DNA from: Nomia melanderi | Lineage: Eukaryota; Arthropoda; Insecta; Hymenoptera; Halictidae | Assembly: GCF_051020985.1 (NCBI RefSeq) | Contig: NC_135003.1 | Location: 12,703,501 to 12,767,500 of the forward strand | DNA length: 64,000 bases | Direction: 5' to 3' | In this document: piece after piece, positions 1 to 11,931 of the stretch | Position numbering within the stretch: the first letter of the stretch is position 1 | How the letters are laid out: each line of letters begins with the position of its first letter | Position numbers and translations under genes: made by a program | The notes under the pieces: model-generated | The model's input: the letters and a program-made list of their open reading frames with translations, nothing else | Told to the model about the DNA's origin: nothing | Database searches by the model: none

Positions 1-2880
1 AACGGTGTGCGACTAATTCCACGGAATTCCTTTTGAAACTAGCGACCGAGCACCCGTAGCCAGCTTTCACGGCAGACACGATTTCTTCGTTGACCGCGCG
101 TTTTTCACCGGCAGCGCACGAAGTTTTATCTTCTATACTGTGAAACTCTCGGTTATGTGTCCTACAATATCTTCTCATCGCATTTATCATGCGCAAAGAA
201 AACACAAAAAGGTGAAAACACGTGGGACATCGAACCCAACATTTTCTCCGGCGTCGCGCAAAGTGAAATAGTCAATGCTCCAACGGAGAAATCGGAAATT
301 GCCCATTATTAGGAAATTCTCTTCTTTCCTCCTCGCGATGTACCCTAATCAACAATAATTCTATGAACTCTTTAGTACAGACGTTTTAGTACTCAATATC
401 CGCTCGACGTTTCAATGAAACAATCTACCATGTCTTTCGAGGATTAATTTGACACGAACTTCCTTCGAATCAAAGTTTCCAAGTTTTTAATCAACCTTTA
501 TCCATTTCAATCCTCGAAGCATCGATTCGAAGCTTATATAAAACATTTGAATTTATAATAGAACCAATTCTTTGCCCAAGATTTCTCTGATTGCGGAATA
601 GTAGAGGAAACGCGTGGTTTCTTTATAAAACAGAATATATTTCCGTGGTTTCATAACAGGGTATGTGGAGTCGCACCAGAAACCGAGGCGACAATATTTG
701 ATCAACTGTCGGGCAATAATATAATATGAATAACGTGTTTCAGAGCGGCGGTGCCGTAACGTTCCATTTAGCCGGGTATGCGGGCAGCTCTAATCTTTTA
801 CCATGCGCATGCAAATGAAGAAATTTCAACGGGCGAATCCAGTTATGCCCATTTCTGAGTCACAACTGTTTTCGCGGAGCATTCAAGCCCGCCCCGGGTT
901 CAACCGGGAGATGAAAGCATCCCGAGAACTCCCGAAGGGAACCATTTGAAAGTGAATGGGAGAACGTCGATACAAAATGCGGCTGTACAAAGGCCGGGCC
1001 GCATGAAACAAGGAGAAAAAGGGAAGAACTTTATAGAAAAGCGAATAAATGAACGTCCGCGGCGTGGATGTTACCCATAAATCGCATTCGACCGTATCGG
1101 CGACGGGAAGGGTGATTCTCGAATTTCTGAATGGCGCGGCGACTGGTCTCGGACCTTTGAAATTTTTATGAGTTTCCGCGGAAGTTCGACGAAATTTGCA
1201 ACTATGAAAAAATAACTACGCTACGATGGAAAAATAGAAAAGAGGGGACAGGATTCGTCGGGAAAGTTGCACGGGTTTCAAAAACTCGGATGAATGGAAT
1301 GTTTTTGGAAGATTGGGGAAATGGAAATTTCGAAATAATAAGCAAAGTTTATGTAGAGTAATCTGCAGCAGAAAATAAGAAGTTAATTAAGAATTTTTAT
1401 TGTGTGTTACCGAAGTGTGTTCATGGTTTTATTCATTGGTAGATAGAATTACGAATTTTTCGCTGTTTTTGTTTGTTCTTTCTTTTCCCAGTTTCAAGAA
1501 GAAGCTAACGGAAATAATGCACGATCGTTTAAGGGTTAAAATATGTTTTCACGTGCACCGAGGCGAACGCGGTGCAATTTCGAAGCAATAACGCGGACCT
1601 GCGAGAAGAGTTCGTTAGCTGAATTACAGACAGCCTATTACGTAAATTATTATCGAACCCCGTGCCACGACAATGCGAAGTGGGCAGAACCAGTGAATCA
1701 TACAGCGACGAGGGAATCGACTATTTTCAGGGTGTGACGAATTCCTTGTTGAGACTTTGAAGTGTTAAGAGACAAGACCTCCGTTGAATACACTTTTTGT
1801 AATTTATTCCGCGCCTCGGCGCGAACAAAGTACTTGTTTATAATTGCGGCAATGTTAGGAACAATCGAGTTTCATGGAACTCAAGTTTTCGGTTGTTGGA
1901 ATATTGATTGCAATCGTGTCTCTTGATAAAGCTGTAAAACTTCGCATTCATTGCATATTATTCACTTAATCAAACAAACAACTGTATTAATTTATTCGTA
2001 CGAATACTTAAAGTTTCATATAAATTTACATTTACAATGAATACACAATTCCTTTTTCATTGAAACACTATTAACCCTTCCCAAACAATTATACGAGAAT
2101 GCATTAAGAAATGCTCAGCTTAAATTTGCACGTTTAAAGATCCATCTAAAATTCTAAAGTTATTCATTTCTGAGTTAATCGCTGAGTCTATTAAAAATGT
2201 AATATCTCAGTATCTCTTAATCATTAAAGAGAAAGTTACTGTCACCGGAAATCTTAATTGTTGAACTATTTAGACGCTTGTAAATAGAGAGAATAAAAGA
2301 TACTATTTAATGAAATAAGCTGTGGAGGATTAAGTTTGGAGGATTAAGCTTATCTAAAGCTGTGCGGTCCTATTGTCTACATTCTGCCACATCCAACTTC
2401 CGAGGCCCGTACTGTGGGCTGTGGCCCGAGCATCAAAATGCTCAATGCGAACATCGTAGCGGTTCCCTCATCGATCGGTATCTGACTCTAATATCAAACA
2501 ACGTCACGCATTAGCATCGCGGACAACGGACTTGCAAGGATGATGGACGGATAACGTGCAACACAATGTTGTAATGCGAGTACTTAGGCTCGAATCGACA
2601 GAAATAATTTTACACTCCGTTAGGCGTGGTTTCGTATCACTATATTAACATCTTTCGCTGGAGTTTAACTTAGGGATCTGACAAAGTCTCGTACGACGAG
2701 AACTTTTACCTATTTCACACGGATATATACGCTAATTATATTTATTAATAATATTGTATGAAGTGATACGTTTCAAAAGAATCTAGTATATCTAATATAA
2801 CTAGACTATCGATGTTCGTGAAATGTCATTGGCGATTTGGGAACGAAAATATCTCGACGTGCACGCTTTCTAGCGCAAGG
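1..2880. other. Intron sequence, no gene seen
   Basis: AT-rich DNA with CpG-richer stretches at 725-1200 and 2340-2600. A pyrimidine tract ending CTTTTCCCAG at 1491 looks like a plus-strand acceptor, but no exon follows. GAGCAT-CAAA-ATGCTC near 2429 is a small hairpin. Confidence 0.5.
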
Positions 2881-2882
2881 GA

Positions 2883-3090
2883 TTAACACTAAAACTACCG
2901 AGCAATTGGAGGGAATTATTTCTGATTTTTCATAAAAAGTGGAACGATACGTTTTTTGAAGTTCGAAGCATCTCCTAGTTTTGTATCTGTGCAAATACAC
3001 AGATTTAATTGAAAATATTTCGCAAAAACGTCTTCGTCATTAGAATTTAATTAAGCAGCTGTTTTCTCCTTTCAACACTAGGACTATTGA
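2883..3090. mobile_element. Family F TTAA-element remnants (two end copies)
   Basis: TTAACACTAAAACTACCG at 2883 and a more diverged CAACACTAGGACTATTG at 3074 are left ends of family F. No matching right end lies at the usual 224-bp distance, so these are truncated or rearranged copies. Confidence 0.5.
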
Positions 3091-3589
3091 ATATTTTACG
3101 TAATTTACAAATTACTTTTTATAATAGTTAGTAATTGCTTATTCAAGTAATGCTACTAATTGCAAAGTGAAAAAGTTCTAGAATTACTCCTTGAACAACT
3201 ACAATTTTATAATGATTTATATCATGGCGTCTGTCGCGGAAAAACGAGTTACTGCTCTTATGAGTCACGCCGTGTCTCACCAATGTTATTGCCAATGGTA
3301 TTGCTGATGGACACGCCACATATGAGCGGTATAACCTTCCGTGAAGCAAACTTCTGAAGACTCTTACTAATAATTGAATATTATTAATTACATGCCAAAA
3401 AATATGAATTAATCACTGTTAAACTTCAAAAAGGATTTATGATAGAAGGTAATAACCTACGTAAATATGTCACTACTACCAATACACATTCACAGTATCG
3501 TTTTTCATTTCCTCTTCCACTTTGACCTATCGATATTACCGATGAACTATGAGAGAGTTAAAAGTTCTATTTTAGAGAAGAACATTTAA

Positions 3590-3765
3590 AGACCTTAATG
3601 AAATTTTCCCCAAGGAAAGTCCCTGACTTCAGTGGATTTACGATTCAAGCATACTGGTAAATCAATGTTAATCATTTCTCAGAGAAACATCTGTTATCCC
3701 TTTAATCATTGCAAGCAGAAGACATCAGGAATAGATCATTTCGACTGGTAGTTCAGTGTTCATCC
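3590..3765. repeat. Dispersed repeat shared in inverse orientation with 42200-42300
   Basis: A stretch of about 60 bp with GATTTACCA and TTTCTCTGAGAAA (on the minus strand) matches 42205-42265. A family F-like end (CTGGTAGTTCAGTG) follows at 3746. This is an old repeat copy of unknown class. Confidence 0.5.
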
Positions 3766-3767
3766 TA

Positions 3768-4012
3768 TTAACCCCTTGCCTTATAACAACGTGTCAGACT
3801 GGCGGTGAAGATTTTCACTTAACAAACATAAATATTACTCGATTCATTCGAATTCAAAGTAAACATTATTCTTCTGTAATCAATTATTATAATTAAGAGC
3901 AATCGTAGACATAGAGTACGCCTATAATTTTTCTCTTTTACCAATAAATTACTAATGACAAAGTAGTCGTATCGAACAGAACTGAAAAAGAAATCACAGG
4001 GCAAGGGGTTAA
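3768..4012. mobile_element. TTAA element, family C (CCCCTTGCC ends)
   Basis: A 245-bp element runs from TTAACCCCTTGCC to its inverted copy GGCAAGGGGTTAA, with TTAA at both outer edges. No coding capacity. It lies just inside the right end of a family F element (CGGTAGTTCTAGTG-TTAA, 4013-4031), placed where family F carries an internal TTAA. It is therefore probably nested. Confidence 0.75.
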
Positions 4013-4039
4013 ACGGTAGTTCTAGTGTTAACAAACGAA

Positions 4040-7000
4040 GTTCCACATTTCAAGCTACATGATCCACTAGCAGACGAGTAGTATCATTCAATTTTCCATT
4101 CCAATCACGAAGAAGTTGCGTTATTCTCCTATGGAATCGTGTTAAAAGCGGCGAACGAATGGTTATGAAGTTCCGCGGGCTCGCCCGAGGAGACACTGCT
4201 ATTCCCATCGTTGTTCTCCTCCGCGAGTCGCTTTGGCTCGCGCGAGTTCGTGTGAAAGACCTCTAATTGACGATACCACTACGGTCGGGAGCAGAAATTT
4301 AAACGTCACGGCCTGCCGATACTCTCTCTCCGTATATCCCCCCGCCGCTGCCAATTTCAATGCTTGCCCCGGCATCTGGTACCGCACAGCAGCGTCTATC
4401 AACTTCGGTTCGGCGCTGACAGACGAATTTCTCACGGGCGAAACGCGGCGGACGAGCCTCGCGGAGAATCCTCGTCGTCGTCCATGTGAAGGGAAATAGG
4501 GGAAAGTGGAAAAATGGGAATATTGTGGTTATGCGCGGGATGCCTGCTCGCAACCACGGCTCCCTTTAATCCTCCGCGTCTCGAGGAGACCGCCGCGCAA
4601 CCGTGTCATCGCAATTTCGAGCCGAGGAATATATTTATTTAGCACTTTGCGTGTAGAAAGCTTATTAACCCTTCACTTTCTGGTTTCCCTTTGACAGCGT
4701 ACGATAATATGTCTTCGTAAATAAGTTAATGCATTTGTAATTGTATATTTTGTGATAATATATTTATACCTGTATCTTGTGATGTGTTTATTTAACATTG
4801 TTCAATGGATGTTTTTAACGGTTTAGTTGCGGAAAGTTTTTTAGTTTCTATTTGATAATATATAATATGTTTTTAACGCGTTTATTTAATGACTTAATAT
4901 ATTTGTTTCACGATTTAAGTGTAAAAAGTTCATTAATCCCTCAGTGCTCTAGATATTTTAATATTGCTCTAGATATTTTAATATATTTACCGAATAATTA
5001 TAAATAGTTAATTCAGTCGATATGTTTTTCTATAAAAGCTTTCTTAGATTTCACATTAAAATTATGAATACTGATTACTTATAGTAGTTAATTATGGATA
5101 ATTTGGTTATGCATTTACGAAATTTATTTCTTATTCCATTTGCAAGTGAACAGATATAATGGAACTATAATTGATTGCGGGCGTAATTTACGTTTTTCTT
5201 GTATTCTAATGATCGTTCGTACGGATTACATTATGAATATGTATTATTTGCATAAGCAGATAATGAACAGTTATTAATATTCAATGCTCAGGGTAAATGA
5301 AGAGTTACAGTGAAAGTGGAATACCTTTCTCTTTGAATGCATTATTAAGAATATAATAATTCTGTCGTGCGAAATTATGAAGCAACGGGTTGATTATTTG
5401 CAAAGAACTGAACAACACTTTTGTACAAATTGATATTGTTCAATTTATTTAGAAATCTTCAGTTATTTTTCGCTGTTCCTACTAGAAGATTATTAAGTAC
5501 TAAACCAAAGTATCTAAGCGCAGACAGGAGACAATTTGTAAGACAAGAAGCTCGACGACTTCTTCATCTATAAATCTATAAACAGCAAAGATATCTAGAG
5601 ACCCCCATGCATTAACCATAAAACTTGTTCTGAAGACGTTCAACTTTGTTCTATTAATACCGTAGTGCAAGTGTTAATATATACTTTCAGACACATTTTG
5701 CTTGAACATGAGAGCAATGCAACAGGCAACCTTAAGTACCTTGTAAGCAATATCCTGTAAGAAAATATCCTACAGTAACATTTAGAATAAAACTACATGG
5801 CCATTTTTAAATTCACAATCCTCTACTTTACATATTGAATAAAAAGCATTGGTCACTCGATGAAACAACAAAAATCATTTCCCGAGTACCTTTATACCAG
5901 TGATTATCACAGCAGCACAGCTTCTGTAAGGGAAATATTTTCCCTCGTTTTCTCCGATAAAAATATCCCAGACGAAGTATTTCCATGAACTATCTCATTA
6001 TTAAACTTTAAAATTCAATATTAAAAATAGAAATCCAAAACTCTCTTATTCTCACGATCAAACAACAAACACGAAATATTTCCATTAAATAAATCGCATA
6101 CGAAGCGAAATCTTTGAATGTATTTACATTTTAATACGAAAAAGCTTGATTGATTCTTTGCGCAGGAAATTAACCACTTCAAACGAGCAGTTCAAATATC
6201 TCATTACCAAATTCCCTTTAACAATTCCACAGCCGGGTCGCCCGAATTTACCCGCATTTTACCTACGAAATGCAAGAAGATTAACATAGCAATCGCACTG
6301 AAAGATCTCAACTCTTCAATTTCTGTTTCGTCAGAAAAATAGCTCGAATTGCATAAGTACTTTCTAAGTGCCGGTCGCTCGATAAATTAACACTAGATTT
6401 GCGGGCATTTATACTACGCTTTATTCTATCGCTCCTGGAAGTCTACATATTTCTTGATATAGGTCGCGGAAATTAGAGTTCCAATAACGGACAATTATAA
6501 CGTGTATTCGCATAATTGCACCAATCACAATCAACTTAAATTACAACGAAATCACGTTTAAAACATTCAACATCCATCAAATTGATGGGTATCGTGTTCA
6601 ATGCTACCCTATGCCGCGTATATGGCGGCACAAATCATTATATTCATCCCTGTTACTGTTGTAACATTCAAAACACATTAAGTATTGTGTCATTCACTTC
6701 TGTGAATTCGTTCCCGCGTGTAACTCATATTACGCTAATTTTTGGCAAATCAACTTGAAATACTTCCGGTAAATTAAGGGTTGACACCAGCGTTCACCCC
6801 AAAAGATTCAGTGGAAACAACTCTCCCGCTTCCCCAATCAAAGGCAACTAATCGCCGACCCGCTAAGCACAGAAAATCCAATCGGAACGCGGACAGAAGT
6901 CTTAAAAGCTGCTCAGAGCACAATGGCGCGAGCCATCGTATCAGCGGCACGGGATCGAAGTAGGCCCGGAGCAGTGACACCGAGTGCTCGCCGTTAATAA

Positions 7001-7460
7001 GTCGTCGTTTCAAGACGACTTTAAGCGTGTATTGGTTCGGGGACAAGTGTAATTCCTGCCAATCAGGCTCGCCGCGGCCGCAACAGCCTCCTGCAAGAGA
7101 GCCGTACTACCTGTCCCCAAGAGTTCGAGCACGTGCTGGCTGGGCTTCTCGGGCAGCCGAGCCTTTAAACTCGGGAACCGGCCCTCCCTTCGAGTAATTA
7201 TGTACCTGGCGGAGGAATATTTCGGTATGCGTGCGCGGAAACCGGTGCAACGGAGAGAAACCATCGAGGGAGACGCCGGCGAGCGCCTCTCGCGTAAAGC
7301 GGGCTCTCTCGCCGGCCGGTCATGGGAAAATAGGACTTTTTAAAGCGTCTCGCGGCGCAGAACGATGGAGTAACGGGTTGTTAGAGGAAAATTACCGCGA
7401 AGCCGATCTTTGTGGTTACAGTTACCGCGCTCGTTTCTTGGCACTGCGCCTCTTCGTCTT
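4040..7460. other. Intron sequence with a CpG-rich patch at each end
   Basis: Patches at 4140-4620 and 6770-7460 are open on both strands from composition. 4700-6770 is AT-rich; a 21-bp phrase GCTCTAGATATTTTAATAT is doubled at 4947-4987. TTAACCCTTCACTTTC at 4666 resembles a TTAA-element end without a partner. Confidence 0.45.
4436..4485 (-). CDS. Candidate short first coding exon (acidic N-terminus)
   Basis: On the minus strand an ATG opens MDDDEDSPRGSSAAFR plus two bases, then CGCCC|GTGAGA. The peptide is acidic then Ser/Ala-rich and lies in the CpG-rich patch 4140-4620. It ends in phase 2, which does not match the phase 0 expected of the next Rapgap1 exon. It would therefore need another intermediate exon, or it is chance. 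Without splicing the frame stops immediately after the next codon. Confidence 0.18.
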
Positions 7461-7463
7461 TCC

Positions 7464-7580
7464 TTCCATCTTCTTCTTCTTCTTCGTCTGTTTTTTCTTT
7501 TTCTTCTGCTGTTTCTGCTTCTTCTTCTTCTTCTTCTTCTTCTTCTTCTTCTTCTTCTTTTTCCGGTTCCTCCTTTTTCT
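7464..7580. repeat. CTT microsatellite and polypyrimidine tract
   Basis: There are 14 perfect CTT units at 7518-7559 inside a longer, impure pyrimidine tract. The poly-Phe, poly-Leu and poly-Ser frames across 7231-7741 come from this tract. Confidence 0.95.
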
Positions 7581-8094
7581 TTTGCTGCGTTGATGGCTCT
7601 CGCTCGCTTGTTTCCCTCGACTGTTCGTCTTCCTCTTCGTCGACTTCGCGGTGGCTAAAAGATTGTCAATTCCGCGAGCAAAAAGCAGGACAACGGTGCC
7701 TGCGCGCTCCCCCGGAGAAGAACGGCGCGGCGGAACGTTAAACGCGCGAAAAAGGAAATACGCGGAAGCGGGCAGGATACGCGGAATCCGCGGGAATTAA
7801 GATCGCCGGCGGGTTCGTTCCGGAATGTGGGAAATCGCGGCGATGATGTTCGACGCGGGGGTTCGCCGATTATTTCGTTTACCGGTACGGGCGTTGCGGT
7901 GTACCGGTGGTTGGTTAACTGTCGGAGTTATTTTTGACGATGTTTAACGGTTTTGATGCTTGACAGCTTTTCCCTGGAAATGTTTAATGTTCGACGGTGA
8001 GACGCGGGCGATGTTTCTTTTGGAAGTAATTGATGGGGAAATACAGATTAAGGGACGGGGCTATTTTATTTTGGTATTTTGCTTGTTGGTGCGT

Positions 8095-8187
8095 TATACG
8101 AAGTTTCATACTTTATATATCAGAATTTAGAATTTTGATATACTGAATCAAGCGATTGAGAGTCATCTGTCCGGAGCAAAGGGTTAA
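8095..8187. mobile_element. Family B TTAA-element, right-end fragment
   Basis: It shares the internal phrase GTGCGTTATACGAAGT and the terminal GAGCAAAGGGTTAA with the fuller copies at 22241-22691 and 54042-54122. The left end is decayed or absent. Confidence 0.5.
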
Positions 8188-9435
8188 TTACAGTCACTCG
8201 TTGAAGAACTGTAAATGTTTTTTAATATTCTATGGATTATAGAATATTTGTTGCTAATTTGATACTGTTGACTTTCGACTTCAAATATTTAAGATAAGAG
8301 GAGTCTGTGCTGAATTGCTATGTTTAGTTATTCAAACAGTTAATTATGTTGTAAATGGTATTTTTATATACTTATAAATGCCGAAGATAATTACGTGATT
8401 CTATGAACGTAACTCAATACTGTAATTCGTAATACAATGCGTGTAAAAGTTATATAAATTGGAGCACTACTTCGATATCTACACGATATTTATACATTTT
8501 TTCTAATAAAATAGAAAATGAAATTTAAGCGACGAAATGTTGGATTACGAAAGCGTAATAGTGGGTGCAATTGGCTGTTAATATCGTCAGTTTCTCGGCG
8601 ATCTTTTATACGCCTAATTTCACTTTTACGAGAATTCAGACATCCAGGCGAAATACGGTATTTACTATTAAACGCCCCATAACTATTCAATGTTTAGATA
8701 CGTTGCTCCAGGCTTATAATCATTCACAGTTTCGTCTATAATTGAAGAAGTATTCCAATAAATGTCTTCGGCGCCATTTTAACTGCAGACTGATTTGAAA
8801 TTTTGAATTTATGCTACCACTAAAGTCAAAACTAATACCATTGAACGCAGACGAGTTAAGTGAATTGATTTGTGCGGGCGAAGATTTAGGTTAGTGCTTT
8901 TCCAAGAAGTTTTGTCGAAATCGACGCATGACACATCGCGTGTTCCCCTTGTCAACTTTCAACCGTGCTCGAGTCTAAAGAGGACCATAAAGTCGAAAAT
9001 GAAACGTGAGATGAGCATCTCTGAAGCACGTGGCCATTAGACCGGAAGGTTAAGTACCATCAATGATACCAAATCACCATCGAAACCAATTTCAACATTT
9101 ATCACATCTCCGCTTTAGTTTCTCTTTCTCAGCCTATCGTAAATTTTATTGATACTTCTATGTAACAGTCAAAATATGTCGTAATTAAAACGAGCCATCG
9201 AACCGAATTTCATTAAAGCTCAATGTTCAAGTGCAACCGGTCCGACACTCGAATCAACTCCCTATGAACATTAATGAACTGCACATACAGATTAAATGTC
9301 ATCGAATGAAAACATTGTGCTAACACAATTTTATTCATTTTAGTATTCAATCTCAATTTGAATTTCTAAATTCGTTTACATTGCTGGACACAGCAATTGA
9401 AAACAGCTCTTAAGCATAAAAAGTTCCATTTCCGT

Positions 9436-9659
9436 TTAATATTAGAACTACGTACCAGTCAAAATGACTGGTTGCAATTCCTTCCTTTCGCAATTATAGA
9501 TATCTTAAAAGTATTGAATACTCGAAATGATCTTAAAAATAAGTAGTTTCACTTGAATGCTATAATGAATATCCGCAGAAACTAAAAATAATTTATTGTT
9601 AGAACTTTTATAGGGACCACATACTAATCCTGTTAAATGCTCGGTAGTTCTAGTGTTAA
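9436..9659. mobile_element. TTAA element, family F (CACTAGAACTACC ends), near-complete
   Basis: The element is 224 bp, from TTAATATTAGAACTAC to the inverted GTAGTTCTAGTGTTAA, with TTAA at both edges. A subterminal inverted repeat, ACCAGTCA-AAA-TGACTGGT, lies near 9456. Its length equals the copy at 34825-35048. The 103-codon frame on the minus strand here is not a gene. Confidence 0.75.
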
Positions 9660-9825
9660 GAACACTTGCATGTAAAAAGTTGAACTGGTAATACCAGAAA
9701 CAGATGAGAGTTAAATAAAAAAAACTCTGATCTTCGTTCCCCAAAAGAAAAAAGGTCATTACATTTCTGCAAAATATACTAAAATATCCACACAAAGAGC
9801 GTGTTAAGACATTCACTGAGAATTT

Positions 9826-9894
9826 CTTTTGAATAGTGATACTTATTTTTTAATAACAAAGGCAAATGATACTGAAAATAATTATTAACACGTT
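9826..9894. mobile_element. Family H fragment interrupted by a family D element
   Basis: The stretch TAATAACAAAGGCAAATGA to AATAATTATTAA is shared with 37024-37075 and, inverted, with 60090-60140. In those copies the sequence continues ATGGTTTAG after the TTAA; here a family D element begins at that TTAA. Confidence 0.65.
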
Positions 9895-10124
9895 GAATGC
9901 TGTGGGGATCACCGGTGACCCCAACCAAACTGAATTACTATAGTTTACTCGATGAAACGACCATTATTAGGAAACATTTCTATATTACAAATAACGCTAC
10001 CTAATTTCGTGACATTCAACTATAACGTGCAATAACAATGCAATCCACTCAAATGATTTAATATCACAGTTTTTCCATTTTCTATATCTTGCTTTATAAA
10101 ATCGTGCGGCATTCAACGTGTTAA
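9895..10124. mobile_element. TTAA element, family D (CACGTTGAATGC ends), complete
   Basis: The element is 230 bp with perfect 16-bp ends TTAACACGTTGAATGC / GCATTCAACGTGTTAA. Next to the left end is a near-palindrome, GGGGATCACCGGTGACCCC. Related partial copies lie at 37820-38022, 38215-38522 and 43610-43775. No coding capacity. Confidence 0.82.
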
Positions 10125-10164
10125 ACTAAGAAAATAATTTTAAGTTAATACTCCAAAAGGTGTC

Positions 10165-10195
10165 TTTTGACATCTTCGGTAGTTCTAGCGTTAAA
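10165..10195. mobile_element. Family F right-end fragment
   Basis: CTTCGGTAGTTCTAGCGTTAA is a family F terminus with its TTAA. No left end is seen between it and the family D element. Confidence 0.45.
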
Positions 10196-10199
10196 GCGC

Positions 10200-11930
10200 A
10201 GTTGCTCGTGGTACGTACGGTTGCCAGTGGTCCGCGCGTTTCCTTTTCACCGTTACACATCTGTCGGCAATAAAAACTCTGCCCTCGCGTGTCCAATTCG
10301 AACGATAACCAGCCTCGTAATCCCGTAAGCGAGGCCCATCCGAATGTATCAAGAGCGAGGAAAAACAAGAGGTCCAGAACAGAGGGGTAAGGTTACGACG
10401 TCTCGAGTTAATGCCGGTTGATCCGACCGAATTTTCTCCCGACCTCTCGAACTCAAGGGGAGAAGAAGACCATAGACGGAGAGCAACAAGGCGAACTTGA
10501 GTCGCGTAGTGCGTCGTGGTGGGTTTCCAATAGCGCGGGAAAAACTCACCTGCGATATCAGTTTCGGCAGTGTGTGCGTGTGCGGGTGCGCATGCGCATG
10601 ATTATTGTGTCCTGTCGAGGACCGGTCCACGTTTGGCCGTTGTTGTTGCTGTTGGCCGGCATCCGATCTGAGATCGTGCCTCCACCTCAGTACACCCATC
10701 ATAACCGTCCGCTGATCCTCTTCCCGCACGTAAGACCACCGAAAAACCAGAGTATCCTCTCTCTTTCTCCCCCTCTCTCTCTCTCTCTCTGTCCGACGGA
10801 TTACGCGTAGAACCAGTTCGATCTCGATGGCTCCGACCTAACCTAACGCGAGTGTCCTGTTGCACCCTTTATGGTGTACAGGCTGCACACCGCGATCCGT
10901 AATCTCCCCGACGGCACGGTGGATCGTAACCGAAATTCGACTTGGCCACGGGTCGCGCGTGTACAAGACACACATACGTGCCACCGTGCACGAAGAGACA
11001 CTCGTACCGCCGACCAGTGTCCGATTGGCAACGGGGAATCGACGCCAGGACCCGCGTATGTACGTGGAAATACAGCCGAAAGACAGCGTACAGGTAGATT
11101 CGCACAGTCAGAACGGAGGAGGTTCGATCGGTAACCGTGGTCGACGAGAAAAACCACGGAAAACTTTCGCCGCCGAGACCTCGGTGAACGGCGGCAAGTC
11201 AGCGTTCCTTGTTCACTGACATTACACGCGCGTGTCCCACCGCGGTACAGCCACACCAAACAACTAGGATCCCGTTCGATCGCGGTTCACTGGAGGCTGG
11301 TACACGCGACAGTCCGTTACGACCCTGACGTTCACTGTCATTCTCGTGATTCGATTCTCGCGATTCTAACGGCCGATAAAAACTCGCACAGAATTGTCAC
11401 TGTTGTGTGTATGTATGCGTGTGTGTGTTGTGTTACTATGAATGTGTTGTGTGTTTCTATAGACGTGTGAGTGTTTCTGTGTGTCACTCTTTCCCCGGGC
11501 TGTTCACTCCGGGGCCACCTCTGCCTCGTCGCCCACGTTTCGATCTACCCAGCGAGGTCAGAATAGAAAGTGTTTACAACCGTGGGCGCGTTCGCCAGAA
11601 AGGATTCGTGTACACGCGCGCGCGCGCGCTCGCGCTAAACAAAAGCGGACACAACGGAGGAACCGTGACGGGAGTGGGAGAGAAACGCCGTGCGGGCAAC
11701 ACCGGCTACGTAGAAGTGCAGAAACGCGACTGGCATCGGAGACCGTACGATTCGAGAGGCTTGCCTCGTCTGCTGTCCCTGCTTCTCCGCCGCTCCCCCT
11801 CGGACCCTCCGCGTCCCTCGCCGGTTGCGCCTCGCGGACCCCTCCACGCCCCGCGCGACCCGATCGCTTCATCATCCTGCTGTCGTACCGTGAACAAACG
11901 TTGCCATGGTCGCCATCGAGCGCGTAAACT
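10200..11930 (-). promoter_or_regulatory. CpG-rich island, likely promoter and 5' UTR of the alternative isoform
   Basis: This is a 1.7-kb GC- and CpG-rich stretch with open frames on both strands, typical of GC-rich noncoding DNA. It contains a CT/GA tract (10757-10790), a CCTAACCTAACG motif near 10836, GT-rich runs (11404-11490) and a 15-nt CG run (11615-11629). It lies directly upstream, in minus orientation, of the tandem start codons at 10697-10702. No single TATA box or initiator can be chosen with confidence. The long frames here look like composition effects, not genes. Confidence 0.4.
10550..10702 (-). CDS. Rapgap1: Alternative first coding exon (His/Gln-rich N-terminus)
   Basis: The 51 codons start at tandem ATGs (10697-10702; the second has A at -3 and G at +4) and end in phase 0 at a strong donor, CAG|GTGAGT. 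The peptide begins MMGVLRWRHDLRSDAG, then five glutamines, a short basic/serine stretch, a histidine-rich run (HNNHAHAHPHTHT) and LPKLISQ. The last residues (SQ) and the phase match the end of the GoLoco exon (YFSQ, phase 0), so this exon can join the same next exon and give an isoform without GoLoco. It lies at the left side of a CpG-rich island, as a promoter-proximal exon would. Low-complexity residues partly reflect CA/GT-rich DNA, so coding potential is inferred from donor, phase and position. Confidence 0.5.
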
Positions 11931-11931
11931 C

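Noticed and set aside
1489..1560. Strong plus-strand acceptor-like tract TTCTTTTCCCAG
   Set aside because: No open frame with a donor follows. Pyrimidine tracts are common in AT-rich introns.
7231..7741. Three overlapping plus-strand frames of 82-120 codons
   Set aside because: They are Phe, Leu and Ser readings of the CTT tract, with no conserved motif.
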